Assembly (NCBI GenBank): GCA_051875715.1
Contig: JBJEHD010000077.1
Span: 1 to 64,000, forward strand
Direction of reading: 5' to 3'
DNA: 64,000 bases
DNA from: DYCT01 sp051875715
Lineage (GTDB): Bacteria > Bacteroidota > Bacteroidia > Bacteroidales > Bacteroidaceae
Shown here: positions 10,074 through 19,824 of the stretch, one piece after another
Layout of the letters: each line of letters starts with the position of its first letter
Numbering within the stretch: the stretch's first letter is position 1
Position numbers and translations under genes: made by a program
Notes under the pieces: generated by a model
The model's database searches: none
What the model saw: only the letters and a program-made list of their open reading frames with translations
What the model was told of the DNA's origin: nothing

Positions 10074-11120
10074 ATGTTTCGTTTTGCTAATCCGGAATAC
10101 TTGTATTTGTTGTTTGTCCTCCCTCTGCTGGGGGCGCTCTATTTCTATTCGAATCATCGGAGGATGGCCCGGCTGCGCGCGTATGGCGACCCGGAACTGT
10201 TGGCCCGTCTGATGCCCGATGCGTCGAAGTATCGGCCGGCTGTGAAGTTTTGGCTGGCATGGACGGCCCTGGCCTTGTGTGTGATTGTGCTGGCCCGGCC
10301 GCAATTCGGCTCCAAACTGGAAACGGTGAAGCGGAAAGGGGTGGAAGTGGTCATCGCACTCGACATCTCCAACTCCATGCTTGCGCCCGATGTGGTGCCC
10401 AACCGCCTGGAAAAAGCCAAGAAGATGATTTCCCGCTTGGTCGACGAAATGGACAACGACCGCGTGGGCCTGGTGGTCTTTGCCGGCGATGCCTTTACGC
10501 AATTGCCCATCACCAGCGACTACATCTCCGCCAAGATGTTTTTGGACAACATACAACCTTCGCTCATTACCAGCCAAGGTACGGCCATCGGACGTGCGCT
10601 CGATGTGTCGATGCGCAGTTTTACGCCCCGCGAAGGGGTGGGGCGGGCCATCGTTGTGATTACCGACGGTGAAAACCACGAGGACGGTGCGCTCGAGGCA
10701 GCTAAACGGGCAGCCGAAAAAGGCATCCGTATCTTCGTGTTGGGCATCGGCTCGCCCGAAGGTTCGCCCATCCCGATGGAAGCGGGCAGCAACCAGTATC
10801 GGAAAGACCGCGAAGGACGCGTGGTGGTGACCCGCTTGAACGAAGCCATGTGCCGCGACATCGCCCGGGCCGGCGACGGCATGTTTATCCGGGTGGACAA
10901 CAGCAACTCAGCCCAGCGCACCTTGATTGCCGAGGTGGACAAAATGGCCAAGGCAGACGTGGAAAGCCAAGTCTATACGGAATACGACGAGCAGTTCCGC
11001 CCGTTCGCATGGCTGGTGCTGGCTTTACTCGTAGCAGAGATGTGTGTGATGGGACGGAAGAATCCGTTGTGGAAGAATGTTAAACTGTTTTCGCGAGATG
11101 AAGATGAAAAGAATGCATAG
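10074..11120 (+). CDS. batB: Aerotolerance protein BatB (VWA domain)
   Basis: A 348-residue paralog of BatA with two N-terminal membrane segments, a VWA domain with metal site ALDISNSMLAPD (near 95), FAGDAFTQLPIT and a C-terminal membrane segment. I start it at ATG 10074 after the purine-rich AGGAAAAGAGG, not at the TTG six bases upstream. Its 3' end overlaps batC by about 23 bp, which suggests translational coupling. Confidence 0.93.
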   Translation: MFRFANPEYLYLLFVLPLLGALYFYSNHRRMARLRAYGDPELLARLMPDASKYRPAVKFWLAWTALALCVIVLARPQFGSKLETVKRKGVEVVIALDISNSMLAPDVVPNRLEKAKKMISRLVDEMDNDRVGLVVFAGDAFTQLPITSDYISAKMFLDNIQPSLITSQGTAIGRALDVSMRSFTPREGVGRAIVVITDGENHEDGALEAAKRAAEKGIRIFVLGIGSPEGSPIPMEAGSNQYRKDREGRVVVTRLNEAMCRDIARAGDGMFIRVDNSNSAQRTLIAEVDKMAKADVESQVYTEYDEQFRPFAWLVLALLVAEMCVMGRKNPLWKNVKLFSRDEDEKNA

Positions 11121-11808
11121 CAACCTCTTGTTGGCGGGGCTGCTCGCCGTATTGCCCGCTTGCCTGATGGCACAGCGGACGGATCGGTTTTACCTGCGTA
11201 GTGGCAACCGGCACTACACTGACAGTGCATACGTGGAGGCCGAGGTGGACTACCGAAAGGCGTTGGAGATGAATCCGCGCTCGACAGAAGCCCGCTTCAA
11301 CTTGGGAAATGCCCTCCTGCAGCAGGGAAAAGCCAACGAGGCGATGGAACAGTACGAAGCGGTCACGCAGACCGAGAAAGACCCGCAGAAACTGGCCAAG
11401 GCCTATCATAACATGGGTGTCGTATTGCAGGGAAGCAAGCAATATGCACCCTGCATCGAAGCGTACAAACGCTCGTTGCGCTACAATCCTTCGAACGACG
11501 AAACCCGCTACAACCTGGCTCTGGCCCAACACCTTCTGGAGCAACAGCAGAACGACCAGCAGGACAAACAAGACCAGCAGCAACAGCAGCAACAGCAGCA
11601 ACAACAGCAACAACAGCAGAATCAGCAGGACCAACAAGACAAACAAGACCAGCCACAAAAGCAGCAACCTCAGAACCAGGAGGGGCAGCTCTCGAAAGAG
11701 AATGCACAACAATTGCTCAATGCGGCCATGCAGGACGAACAGCAGACGCAGGAAAAGATGCAACAGATGCAGCAGGTGCAGGGACGCAAACTGGATAAAG
11801 ATTGGTAA
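11098..11808 (+). CDS. batC: Aerotolerance protein BatC (TPR, Gln-rich tail)
   Basis: About 236 residues. A signal peptide (LLAGLLAVLPACLMAQ) leads into TPR repeats (about 25-150; ARFNLGNALLQQGKANEAM is a clear unit). The C-terminal third is a glutamine/aspartate-rich low-complexity tail, including an uninterrupted run of Gln encoded by alternating CAG/CAA at 11576-11620. The start is uncertain: ATG 11077, 11098 and 11104 share the frame; 11098 or 11104 gives a normal signal peptide. TPRs suggest a scaffold for the BatA/BatB VWA proteins. Confidence 0.88.
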   Translation: MKMKRMHSNLLLAGLLAVLPACLMAQRTDRFYLRSGNRHYTDSAYVEAEVDYRKALEMNPRSTEARFNLGNALLQQGKANEAMEQYEAVTQTEKDPQKLAKAYHNMGVVLQGSKQYAPCIEAYKRSLRYNPSNDETRYNLALAQHLLEQQQNDQQDKQDQQQQQQQQQQQQQQQNQQDQQDKQDQPQKQQPQNQEGQLSKENAQQLLNAAMQDEQQTQEKMQQMQQVQGRKLDKDW

Positions 11809-11839
11809 ACTCTATAAAAGCCTATAAAGAATCGACATC

Positions 11840-13675
11840 ATGCGAAAGTTATTCTTTTTACTCACCCTCATGCTGATGGGGACGGCCATCGGACGGGCCG
11901 ACGACATATCCTTCGAGGCGGCAGGACCCGATGCCGTGGTGGCCGGAGAACAGTTTCGAGTGGCCTATACCATCAACACGCAGAGTGTACGCGATTTTCG
12001 TGCACCTTCCTTTGATGGTTTTCACGTGCTGATGGGGCCCAGCAGTTCGCGCCAGAGCAGCGTCAGCATCGTCAACGGCAAACGTACGTCGACCAGTTCT
12101 ATCACCTATACCTTCATCCTCGAAGCCATCGAGCCGGGCACGCACCGCATCCCCGGCGCCAGCATCGTGGCCGGCGGCAAGTCGGCACTTTCGAATGCGC
12201 TGACCATCAAGGTGCTTCCGCCGGACGAAGAACCGCAAGGCAGGACCGGCAAGCAGGCATCGGCAGCAAACGCCCAGGGCGGTACGGCTCCCGCTGTCAC
12301 GGCAAGCCAGTTGTTCGTCGTACCCACGGTCAGCAAGACCACGGTCTACGAACAGGAGGCTTTCCTGGTCACCTTCAAGGTCTATACCACGCTCGATTTG
12401 CGCAACTTCGGTTTTGTGAAGGCTCCTGACTTCAACGGGTTCCATGCGCAAGAGGTGGAGCAGCCCCAGACAAAGTCGTTCTCGATGGATCATTACAAGG
12501 GACGCAACTACCGCACGCTGGTGTGGAGTCAATATGTGCTTTTCCCGCAGCGTTCGGGCCAACTGGAGATTCCGGCTTGCGAGTTCGAGGCGGTTGTGGC
12601 CCAGGCCGTAGCGACAAACGACCCTTTCGAAGCCTTCTTCAACGGCGGCGGGTACGTGCAAAGCAAGAAACGCATCTCCTCTCCGAAGGTGCCCATTCAG
12701 GTACATCCGCTTCCGGCAGGCAAGCCGGCCTCGTTCGGTGGGGCGGTCGGCAGTTTCACCCTGGCTTCGACGGCGTCTCCGCTCGAACTGAAATCCAACG
12801 AGGCGTTGACGCTCAAACTGACCCTGTCCGGGACGGGTAACTTGAAACTCATCACCCCTCCCGATGTGAAGTTCCCCAGCGATTTTGAAGTCTACGATCC
12901 CAAGGTCGACACCCAGTCGAAACTGACGCAAAACGGACTTTCCGGGCAGAAAGTGTTCGAGTATCTGGCCATCCCGCGTCATGCAGGCGAGTACACCATT
13001 CCGGCCGTGGAATTTACGTTCTTCGACCCCAAGTCGCAGAAATATCAAACGTTGACCTCCGAATCCTACCGGGTGCAGGTGGCCAAGGGCGACGGGCAGG
13101 GAACGGCCGGACAGGTCGTGTCCGACTATTCGAACAAGGAAGAAGTGAAGGTGCTGGGCAATGATATCCGCTTCATCAAGACGGGCGAGACGCGTTATCG
13201 CCAGCGCGATAACTTCTGGGTAGGCACTTGGTCGTATCGCCTGGCCTATCTGGTTCCGATTCTGCTCTTCCTGCTGGCGGCGTGGATGTATCGCAAACGC
13301 CTGGCCGACGCCAAGGGTGGCGTGCAGGTGCGGATGCGCAAAGCCAACAAGGTGGCCACCCGGCGCTTGAAGGGTGCAGGACGCCTGTTGGCGGCCGGAA
13401 AGAAGGATGCCTTCTACGACGAGGTGCTGAAGGCTTTGTGGGGCTATGTTGCCGACAAACTGAGCATCCCCGTGGCGCAACTGTCGAAGGACACGGTCGA
13501 AGCCGAACTGGCCCGACGCGGTGCCGACGAGGCTCTTATCCGGGCTTTCCTCGATGCGCTGGGTCAGTGCGAGTATGCACGGTATGCTCCTGGCGACGAA
13601 AGCAAAGCCATGGATCAGGTCTACGAAGCGGCATCGAGCGTCATCGGCCAAATGGAGAATGCAATGAAAAAATAA
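11840..13675 (+). CDS. batD: Aerotolerance protein BatD
   Basis: A 611-residue protein with a signal peptide (cleavage near IGRAD), tandem immunoglobulin-like beta domains across the periplasmic part, including the hallmark opening DDISFEAAGPDAVVAGEQF and VYEQEAFLVTFKVYT, one membrane helix near 467-485 (LVPILLFLLAAWMYRKR), and a helical cytoplasmic tail. This is the BatD family (oxygen tolerance). It likely forms the periplasmic part of the Bat complex. Gaps to batC (31 bp) and batE (24 bp) fit one operon. Confidence 0.93.
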   Translation: MRKLFFLLTLMLMGTAIGRADDISFEAAGPDAVVAGEQFRVAYTINTQSVRDFRAPSFDGFHVLMGPSSSRQSSVSIVNGKRTSTSSITYTFILEAIEPGTHRIPGASIVAGGKSALSNALTIKVLPPDEEPQGRTGKQASAANAQGGTAPAVTASQLFVVPTVSKTTVYEQEAFLVTFKVYTTLDLRNFGFVKAPDFNGFHAQEVEQPQTKSFSMDHYKGRNYRTLVWSQYVLFPQRSGQLEIPACEFEAVVAQAVATNDPFEAFFNGGGYVQSKKRISSPKVPIQVHPLPAGKPASFGGAVGSFTLASTASPLELKSNEALTLKLTLSGTGNLKLITPPDVKFPSDFEVYDPKVDTQSKLTQNGLSGQKVFEYLAIPRHAGEYTIPAVEFTFFDPKSQKYQTLTSESYRVQVAKGDGQGTAGQVVSDYSNKEEVKVLGNDIRFIKTGETRYRQRDNFWVGTWSYRLAYLVPILLFLLAAWMYRKRLADAKGGVQVRMRKANKVATRRLKGAGRLLAAGKKDAFYDEVLKALWGYVADKLSIPVAQLSKDTVEAELARRGADEALIRAFLDALGQCEYARYAPGDESKAMDQVYEAASSVIGQMENAMKK

Positions 13676-13699
13676 CGGTTAAAATCGCGTAAGGATATA

Positions 13700-14500
13700 A
13701 TGAAACTCTATCGTTACATGGCCGCCTGGGTGGTGGCCCTCGTGGGACAGGCCGTGGTAGCCCAGACTCCCGCCGATTCGCTTGCGGTGGTTCCTGCACC
13801 GGCATCAACGGTCTCCAAGGCGTATGCCGACAGCCTTTATACGGCAGGGCATTATGCCGCCGCCGCCGATTGCTACGAAGGATTGCTGGCACAACGGGGC
13901 CAGTCGGCCGATGTGTACTACAACTTGGCCAACAGTTATTATAAGGAAGGGAACCTGGCCCGGGCCATCCTCAACTATGAACGGGCGTTGTTGCTCCGTC
14001 CCTCCGATGCCGACATCCGGTTCAACCTGGAGTTGGCACGCAGCCGTACGGTGGACAAGGTCACTCCGTTGGACGAACCGTTTTGGACGGCCTGGCTTCG
14101 GTCGCTCACCCATTTGGCCGAAGCCGATGGATGGGGACGCATGGCGGTCGGCTTCTTTGTCGGCTTCCTGGTGGCCTTGGCCCTGTATCTGTGGGGCGGC
14201 AATATCTTGATTCGCAAGATTGGCTTTGGTGTGGGCATCCTTTGCCTGCTTCTGGCCGGTTCGGCCCACGGACTGGCATGTCGCCAAAAATACGAACAGA
14301 CCAGCCGGACCGAAGCCGTGGTGATGGCCCCCAGCGTGACGGCCAAGAGCACGCCGGCCGATAGCGGCACGGACCTCTTCCAATTGCACGAGGGACACAA
14401 GGTGCACATCAAGGACAACACACTGGCGGGTTGGAAAGAAATCGTCCTGGCCGATGGTCACACGGGATGGGTGCCCACTGATGCACTGGAGGTGATATGA
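13700..14500 (+). CDS. batE: Aerotolerance protein BatE (TPR + SH3-like)
   Basis: A 266-residue membrane protein with a signal peptide, TPR units (about 45-115; VYYNLANSYYKEGNLARAI), two membrane helices (about 150-168 and 172-190) and a C-terminal SH3b-like domain ending in LADGHTGWVPTDALEVI. This order is the BatE layout. Its stop overlaps the PAP2 start by four bases (ATGA), indicating coupling. Confidence 0.9.
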   Translation: MKLYRYMAAWVVALVGQAVVAQTPADSLAVVPAPASTVSKAYADSLYTAGHYAAAADCYEGLLAQRGQSADVYYNLANSYYKEGNLARAILNYERALLLRPSDADIRFNLELARSRTVDKVTPLDEPFWTAWLRSLTHLAEADGWGRMAVGFFVGFLVALALYLWGGNILIRKIGFGVGILCLLLAGSAHGLACRQKYEQTSRTEAVVMAPSVTAKSTPADSGTDLFQLHEGHKVHIKDNTLAGWKEIVLADGHTGWVPTDALEVI

Positions 14501-15171
14501 TTGAACTGGACAAACAACTGCTGCTCGCCCTGAACGGAAGCGATTCGCTGTTTTGGGACGAATTCATGCTCACACATACCGGAATGTGGGTGTGGATGCC
14601 TTTCTTTGCCGTGTGCATCTACGTGGTGTTCCGCTTGGGCAAATGGCGTGAAGCATTGCTGGCTCTCGGCATGATTGCGCTGGTGGTACTGCTGGCCGAC
14701 CGCATCTCGTCAGGCCTTTTCAAGCCATTGTTCCATCGCTTTCGTCCCACGCACGATCCGGAGATAGCCATGCTGGTCGACGTGGTCCGCGGCTATCGGG
14801 GCGGCAAGTACGGCTTCGTGTCGAGTCATGCGGCCAATGCCTTCGGCGTGGTGACTTTTCTCACACTGCTCTTCCGGCGTCGGAGTCTGACGGTCGCCTT
14901 GCTCTTTTGGGCCTTCCTGCATAGTTATACACGGATTTATCTGGGCGTGCATTTCCCCGGCGACATCTTGTGCGGCGGGGTGCTTGGTGCCTTGGTAGGG
15001 TGGGCGGTCTACCGGCTTTACGGCTATGTGGCCGACCGGGTTCAATGGGCCGGACGCTGCAGGACTTGTTCCTCGTCGGAGGCCGTATGGGTGTTGGGCA
15101 CGTTGGGAGCCACGTACCTTTTTATAGTCGTTTGGGCGTTGATTGCAAGCCAAATTGGCCTCATTTGGTAA
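14497..15171 (+). CDS. PAP2-family membrane phosphatase
   Basis: A 224-residue protein with about six hydrophobic segments and the three PAP2 motifs: KPLFHRFRPTHD (KxxxxxxRP), SSHAAN (in place of PSGH) and RIYLGVHFPGDILCG (RxxxxxHxxxD). PAP2 enzymes in this size class dephosphorylate lipids such as undecaprenyl diphosphate or phosphatidylglycerophosphate; the substrate cannot be read off the sequence. It is coupled to batE and closes the operon. A short GTTGC/GCAAC hairpin at 15188-15200 follows. Confidence 0.88.
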   Translation: MIELDKQLLLALNGSDSLFWDEFMLTHTGMWVWMPFFAVCIYVVFRLGKWREALLALGMIALVVLLADRISSGLFKPLFHRFRPTHDPEIAMLVDVVRGYRGGKYGFVSSHAANAFGVVTFLTLLFRRRSLTVALLFWAFLHSYTRIYLGVHFPGDILCGGVLGALVGWAVYRLYGYVADRVQWAGRCRTCSSSEAVWVLGTLGATYLFIVVWALIASQIGLIW

Positions 15172-15266
15172 AAAAGTCACGAAAAAGTTGCTCCGCAACC
15201 GAATTTTACATAAGTTTATCCCGTGATAGAAATCAATGAGAGTATTAACCCTTAAATTTAGGCCTT

Positions 15267-15542
15267 ATGAACAGAACAATAACATTCAATGAACTTCGCA
15301 AGATTAAAGATTCATTGCCCTCAGGCAGCATGCATCGGATAGCCGACGAATTGGGCTTGTCCGTCGATACAGTTCGCAACTTCTTTGGAGGATACAACTT
15401 TAAGGAAGGCAAGAGCGTAGGTCTCCACTTGGAACCGGGTCCCGATGGTGGTCTGGTTATGCTGGACGACACAACTGTACTCGATCGTGCGTTGGCTATC
15501 CTGGATGAGATGAACATCGATCATCGCAAAGCCGAAGAGTAA
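15267..15542 (+). CDS. Small helix-turn-helix DNA-binding protein
   Basis: A 91-residue protein: an N-terminal helix-turn-helix-like half (FNELRKIKDSLPSGSMHRIA, then DELGLSVDTVRNFFGG) followed by a short beta region with GLHLEPGPDGGLVMLDD. I recognise the type as a conserved small Bacteroidales DNA-binding protein of unknown target. It stands alone and is followed 20 bp after the stop by a strong hairpin. Confidence 0.8.
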   Translation: MNRTITFNELRKIKDSLPSGSMHRIADELGLSVDTVRNFFGGYNFKEGKSVGLHLEPGPDGGLVMLDDTTVLDRALAILDEMNIDHRKAEE

Positions 15543-15562
15543 AAACTGTATTTTACAAGGAA

Positions 15563-15610
15563 AGACGAACAAAGCGTGGCATCCCCGGATGCTGCGCTTT
15601 GTTCGTCTTA
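15563..15610 (+). terminator. Long hairpin, likely terminator of the HTH gene
   Basis: AAGACGAACAAAGCG (15563-15577) pairs perfectly with CGCTTTGTTCGTCTT (15596-15610). The loop contains a second perfect stem, GCATCC/GGATGC. There is no long U-run, but the stem starts 20 bp after the stop codon. Confidence 0.75.
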
Positions 15611-15846
15611 TGCCAGCCCATTTACGAAAGAGAACGATTTGCTATGTGGAATAGAGCATTGGACGATGTAACAGGCAAAAACGGAGGAAACAGTCCGAAA
15701 AACGAGTGGAAAATGCGCCCATCTTGTTGTACGACATGTAGTAACATCGTTCTCGCAGGAGAAAAGGGAAAGAGCATGAAAAGACGAAATAATGGCTGTT
15801 TGGAGGCAAAATTTAAGGAAAAGGCGAAAAGTCCGTAGGAATAGAC
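15611..15846. other. Intergenic stretch without a supported gene
   Basis: Lies between the HTH terminator and the promoter of the DUF4493 operon. A 79-codon open frame (15599-15838) crosses it, but it begins inside the terminator hairpin, has no homology I recognise and a composition unlike the neighbours. I see no RNA gene. Confidence 0.5.
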
Positions 15847-15878
15847 CTTGTAAGGTCCTAAAATAAGCCGTTACTTTG
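15847..15878 (+). promoter_or_regulatory. Promoter of the DUF4493/PCMD operon
   Basis: CTTG (15847-15850), a 20-base spacer and TTACTTTG followed by CA (15871-15878) fit the Bacteroidetes -33/-7 pattern with one mismatch in each box. It lies 105 bp upstream of the first lipoprotein gene, with nothing in between. Confidence 0.65.
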
Positions 15879-15982
15879 CACCGTGAAAAAGAAGTGGAAG
15901 TGTGTCGCTAATCCGGCGGGAGTATAGCTCGCGTGAGAAACGGATGCTTCCAGGTAACTAATCCTAAGTAAAAAAGAAAAGA

Positions 15983-16789
15983 ATGAAGAATTTTGGACGA
16001 CTTTTCGCTTTGCTGGCTCTGGTGGCTGCTTGCAGCAGCAACGACGATCCTTCGCAGCAGGGAACAAGCAAAGTGGTGTTGGATTTCAGCACTGATTTGA
16101 CGTATGGCAAACAGTCGAAAGCAGGTGAAACGCGCAGCGTGGACTTGACTCCCTATCAGAATGTAAACAACTACACCGTACAATTGATAAAGGACGGCAG
16201 CGTCATCAAAGAAAACACCTATGGCAGCATGGCCTTGGAAGAGGAAATCGATCCGGGCACGTACACGTTCAAAGCCTTTTATGGCGACAACGCGGTGGCG
16301 GCTGCCTGGGATGCACTCTATGTGGAAGGCTCGCAGACGTTTGCGGCTCAGTCCGGACGGACGGCTACGGTACAGTTCACCTGTGTTCCCGCCAACGCCA
16401 AGATGAAGGTAGTCTACAGCGACGACTTCTCGTTGTATTATTCCGATTGCACCATTGGCGTGACTACGACCTACCAGACCACACCGTTTGTCATCACCAA
16501 AGCCGATGCCGAAGCTGGCAAGGAGGCTTATTTCAAGGTGGATGCCGGTGAAAACACGTTCTCGCTTACGTTCGACCTGAAAGACAAGCAGGGCCTCTCG
16601 GTGACGCCGGCGGACTTCGGCGTGCAGACCGTGAAGGTAAGTCCGCGCGATTTCCTCACGCTGACTGTGAAACCGAACATCATCAGCATCGAAGGCGGTA
16701 AGATTAACGGCATCCAGGTGAGCGTGGACAACGGCCTGACCGAAGAACCGGTATCGGTCGTAATCCCCGATGAATACGTACAAGAATAA
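15983..16789 (+). CDS. DUF4493-type surface lipoprotein
   Basis: A 268-residue predicted lipoprotein (lipobox VAAC, Cys17) followed by SSNDD, an acidic stretch that in Bacteroidetes marks export to the cell surface. The body is beta-rich with a YTVQLIKDGSVIKENTY, then LEEEIDPGTYTFKAFYGD pattern. That is the DUF4493 hallmark: a variable Ig-like strand set with a G-x-Y-x-x-x-A segment. First gene of a seven-gene run. Role unknown; a surface ligand-binding or structural part is inferred. Confidence 0.8.
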   Translation: MKNFGRLFALLALVAACSSNDDPSQQGTSKVVLDFSTDLTYGKQSKAGETRSVDLTPYQNVNNYTVQLIKDGSVIKENTYGSMALEEEIDPGTYTFKAFYGDNAVAAAWDALYVEGSQTFAAQSGRTATVQFTCVPANAKMKVVYSDDFSLYYSDCTIGVTTTYQTTPFVITKADAEAGKEAYFKVDAGENTFSLTFDLKDKQGLSVTPADFGVQTVKVSPRDFLTLTVKPNIISIEGGKINGIQVSVDNGLTEEPVSVVIPDEYVQE

Positions 16790-16807
16790 TTTTAGCATCC
16801 GAACAAT

Positions 16808-18109
16808 ATGAAGACATATACGATTTATACGACGTGTGCAGCGGCCTTCCTGACGTGGGGGCTGGCCTCATGTGAATTGCGTGACGAATTGCGCGGGCAT
16901 GGCTTGGCAGAAAACGAAGGCTATGTGGAACTGACGTTCGACACGAAAACCAATGGAGAAGTGGTGACCGCTACGACCAAGACTGCGATGGACGGCACGT
17001 TTGACGAGGCCGACATCAACCCGGCCAACTATACCGTGCGCGTGGTCAATACGGAATCCGACGCACAGGTGAAAGAACTGACGTATCAGGCACTGACCGC
17101 CTTGAACGGCAAGATTGCGCTTGACGAAGGAAAGTATCGGGTAGAGGCTTTCAACTACGACGGCTCGTTGGTAAATGCTTCTACGCGTCCGTTCTTTAAA
17201 GGTACATCCAATTTCCAAATCCTGCCGGGCAGCACGACGCGTGTGTCTACCTCTTGCTCGCTGCAGAACATCGAGGTGGCCATCAAGTTGTCTGCCGACT
17301 TCCTGAACAGTTTCAAGGACGACTATACGGTGACCGTGAGCAACGGTGAGGCCGGCAGCTGGATTTTCGACAAGACCAACATCGACAAGAAAGTCTACCT
17401 GAAACTGCCTGCTACGGCCATCAATTCGTTGGATGCCGTCATCAAGGCAACGACGCAGGTGGGCGACCGCATCGTGACGCAAATCAGCATCACCAAGCCG
17501 GCTGATGCCGAAGGCGGAACGCAACTGAAGGGCGGCGACTCGTTCCTCATCACCCTGAACCCGGGCAGCGAACCCATCACCCGCTACAACCTCAATGTCA
17601 GCGTGGACCTCACCATGAACGAGACCGGTGCTACCATCTCCATCCCGACTGAGAACATCGTCTTCAACGAAGGTACGGGTGGGGGAGAAGCCGGCGACGA
17701 ATCCATCGTCATCACGGGTCTGCCGGCCAACTATACGCTGGCCGAAGCGCTGGCCAATGCCGTGGTGGGCTTCACGGTGCCGCGTGGCATCCAGAACCTG
17801 CTGGTGACTATCTCTTCCGACAACGACGTCTTCAACAGTACGGTAGCCGGCCTGGGACTGGGCGGCCAGTTCGACCTGGCCAATCCGGGCGAACAAGAGT
17901 ATGTGCTGACCCACTCGCTGGAATCGGGCGAAGGCATCGGCCTGCTCGATCCGAACGACCCCGTCAAGGGCAAGACCACCTATCAGTTCGACGTACGTGA
18001 ATTCATGTCGCTGCTGGGTCTGTACGGCACCGGCGTGTACACCTTCGACATCACGGTGAAGGACGGTGTAGAAACGAAGTCGGGCAGTTTGATAGTGACG
18101 CAAGAGTAA
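16808..18109 (+). CDS. DUF4493-type surface lipoprotein, longer form
   Basis: A 433-residue lipoprotein (lipobox LASC, Cys22, then ELRDE). The N-terminal 25-260 region repeats the DUF4493 pattern (NYTVRVVNTESDAQVKELTY, then DEGKYRVEAFNYDGS). The C-terminal 290-433 region, opening with a Gly/Glu-rich linker and GLPANYTLAEALANA, is an extra beta domain I do not recognise. It starts 18 bp after the first lipoprotein gene. Confidence 0.78.
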   Translation: MKTYTIYTTCAAAFLTWGLASCELRDELRGHGLAENEGYVELTFDTKTNGEVVTATTKTAMDGTFDEADINPANYTVRVVNTESDAQVKELTYQALTALNGKIALDEGKYRVEAFNYDGSLVNASTRPFFKGTSNFQILPGSTTRVSTSCSLQNIEVAIKLSADFLNSFKDDYTVTVSNGEAGSWIFDKTNIDKKVYLKLPATAINSLDAVIKATTQVGDRIVTQISITKPADAEGGTQLKGGDSFLITLNPGSEPITRYNLNVSVDLTMNETGATISIPTENIVFNEGTGGGEAGDESIVITGLPANYTLAEALANAVVGFTVPRGIQNLLVTISSDNDVFNSTVAGLGLGGQFDLANPGEQEYVLTHSLESGEGIGLLDPNDPVKGKTTYQFDVREFMSLLGLYGTGVYTFDITVKDGVETKSGSLIVTQE

Positions 18110-18138
18110 GCAGAACCAGGTAAAACAAGGAAAGTAAA

Positions 18139-19821
18139 ATGAAAAAATACACAATATTCGGAATTGGTTTGCTGGCTGCCTTCTTGAGTGGATGCCAGCA
18201 GGACAACGACCTGAAGGACGGCTACGGCTATTTGCAACTGTCTTCGGTCGAAGTGGACAAGAACATTCAGACCAAGGCGGGTGAGCAACTGGCCTTGGAC
18301 ATCTACGACAGCAGCAACATCCTGCTGAAACATGCCGACGACTGGACCTCCATGCAGAGCGAAAGCCTGCTTCTGCTGGTCGGCGACTATACGTTGAAGG
18401 CCTATTCGGCCACCGGCTCGGCCGAAGCACAGGGCTTTGATGCCATCCCGTACTACATGGGTGAACAGGTGGTGACGGTGGAGGCCAATGTGGCCAAAAC
18501 GGCCGAAGTGACCTGCACGTTGGCCCAGGCCAAGGTGGAGATTTCGTATAGCGACCGTTTCAAGTCGGTGTTCCCCACGTACGCAACGACGGTTTCGAAC
18601 ACGAAGGGCAACATCGAGTTTGCCGCCGACGAGACGCGTTCGGCCTTTGTCTGCGCAGGCGAAGCCTTGAATGCCACGGTGACGTTTGCCAAGGACGGCG
18701 GGGCAACGAAGACGTATTCGCACGTCATCGCAGCCACGGCACAGCCCAAGTACCTCTACAAGGTGGCTTATGATATCAACAACGTGCCCGGAACGGGTGA
18801 GTTCACGGTGACGGTCAATATCACGGTCGACCGCTACGAACTCAACGCTACTGTGCCGTTGGAATCGAACATCGACGACAATCTGCAGGCCACGAGCGCC
18901 AATGCGTGGGGACAGTTTGCTTACCTCTACGGCTCGTCGTTGCTGGTGTCGACGTCGGACCCCTACGTGTTCGAGTTCAAGAAGAACGGGGCTGCCGAGT
19001 GGACCTCCGTCCCGGCCACGCTTGTCGATGGCCAGTACACGGCCAAGACCGGCCAGTTGGAGTTTAATACGGCCTACAACTACCGTTTGGTCAATGGCAC
19101 GAAAGTGAGTGCGACTCAGTCGTTCACCACCGAGACGTACGAGGAAATCCCCAACCTGAATTTCGACACGTGGACGAAGAGCGGCAGCAACTGGTATGCC
19201 AATCCGGTGGCCAACAACTACGACGATGCCCAGGCCTATTGGGCCACGGGTAACGAAGGCGTGACATCGTTCTTGGCCGGTAGCAATGCTCCCATCACCG
19301 TGCCGGTGGAGGGTGCGGATGCCTATTCGGGCAAGGCCGCAAAAATGTACACTTTGACAGGTGTGACACTGGTCGGTGCGGCAGCCGGCAACCTCTTTGT
19401 GGGTCGTTACAAGACCAACATGAGCAGTCCGGCCAACAGTGTTTCGTTTGGCCGTCCGTACACGGGTGCCCGTCCGGTCAGTCTGTCGGGTTACTACAAG
19501 TACACGTCGCAACCCATCAGCCGCGGATCATATCCGGGCATGCTGACCAACGACGAGGGACACATCTATATGCAGGTGTGGGACGCCAGCGACAATGTGA
19601 TTGCCTACGGTGAGAAGGTGATTACGGAATCGGCCGACACCTATACGCCGTTCACGTTCGATCTCGTCTATTCCGATGAAACGGCCAAACCGGCCAAGAT
19701 TATGATTCTCTGTACCTCCAGTCATTATGGTGGCGAGTTCAGTGGCTCGTCTGTGGTGGGTCAGGTTGGCTCGAACAGTACCCTGTGGGTGGATGAGTTT
19801 AGTGTTTCCTACTACAAATAA
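18139..19821 (+). CDS. Surface lipoprotein, DUF4493 + FN3-like + PCMD domain
   Basis: A 560-residue lipoprotein (lipobox LSGC, Cys19, then QQDND). Three parts can be seen. DUF4493-like spans about 20-235. A fibronectin-III-like module spans about 250-335, ending TTETYEE. A PCMD domain (putative carbohydrate metabolism domain) spans about 338-560, opening with PNLNFDTWTKSG and ending LWVDEFSVSYYK. The last part is close to the C-terminus of the protein at 20560-22185. The PCMD fold is a jelly-roll; carbohydrate binding is only suggested by its name and shape. Confidence 0.85.
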   Translation: MKKYTIFGIGLLAAFLSGCQQDNDLKDGYGYLQLSSVEVDKNIQTKAGEQLALDIYDSSNILLKHADDWTSMQSESLLLLVGDYTLKAYSATGSAEAQGFDAIPYYMGEQVVTVEANVAKTAEVTCTLAQAKVEISYSDRFKSVFPTYATTVSNTKGNIEFAADETRSAFVCAGEALNATVTFAKDGGATKTYSHVIAATAQPKYLYKVAYDINNVPGTGEFTVTVNITVDRYELNATVPLESNIDDNLQATSANAWGQFAYLYGSSLLVSTSDPYVFEFKKNGAAEWTSVPATLVDGQYTAKTGQLEFNTAYNYRLVNGTKVSATQSFTTETYEEIPNLNFDTWTKSGSNWYANPVANNYDDAQAYWATGNEGVTSFLAGSNAPITVPVEGADAYSGKAAKMYTLTGVTLVGAAAGNLFVGRYKTNMSSPANSVSFGRPYTGARPVSLSGYYKYTSQPISRGSYPGMLTNDEGHIYMQVWDASDNVIAYGEKVITESADTYTPFTFDLVYSDETAKPAKIMILCTSSHYGGEFSGSSVVGQVGSNSTLWVDEFSVSYYK

Positions 19822-19824
19822 GGA

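Noticed and set aside
15599..15838. 79-codon frame after the HTH gene
   Set aside because: Starts inside the terminator hairpin and shows no family likeness or coding-type composition.
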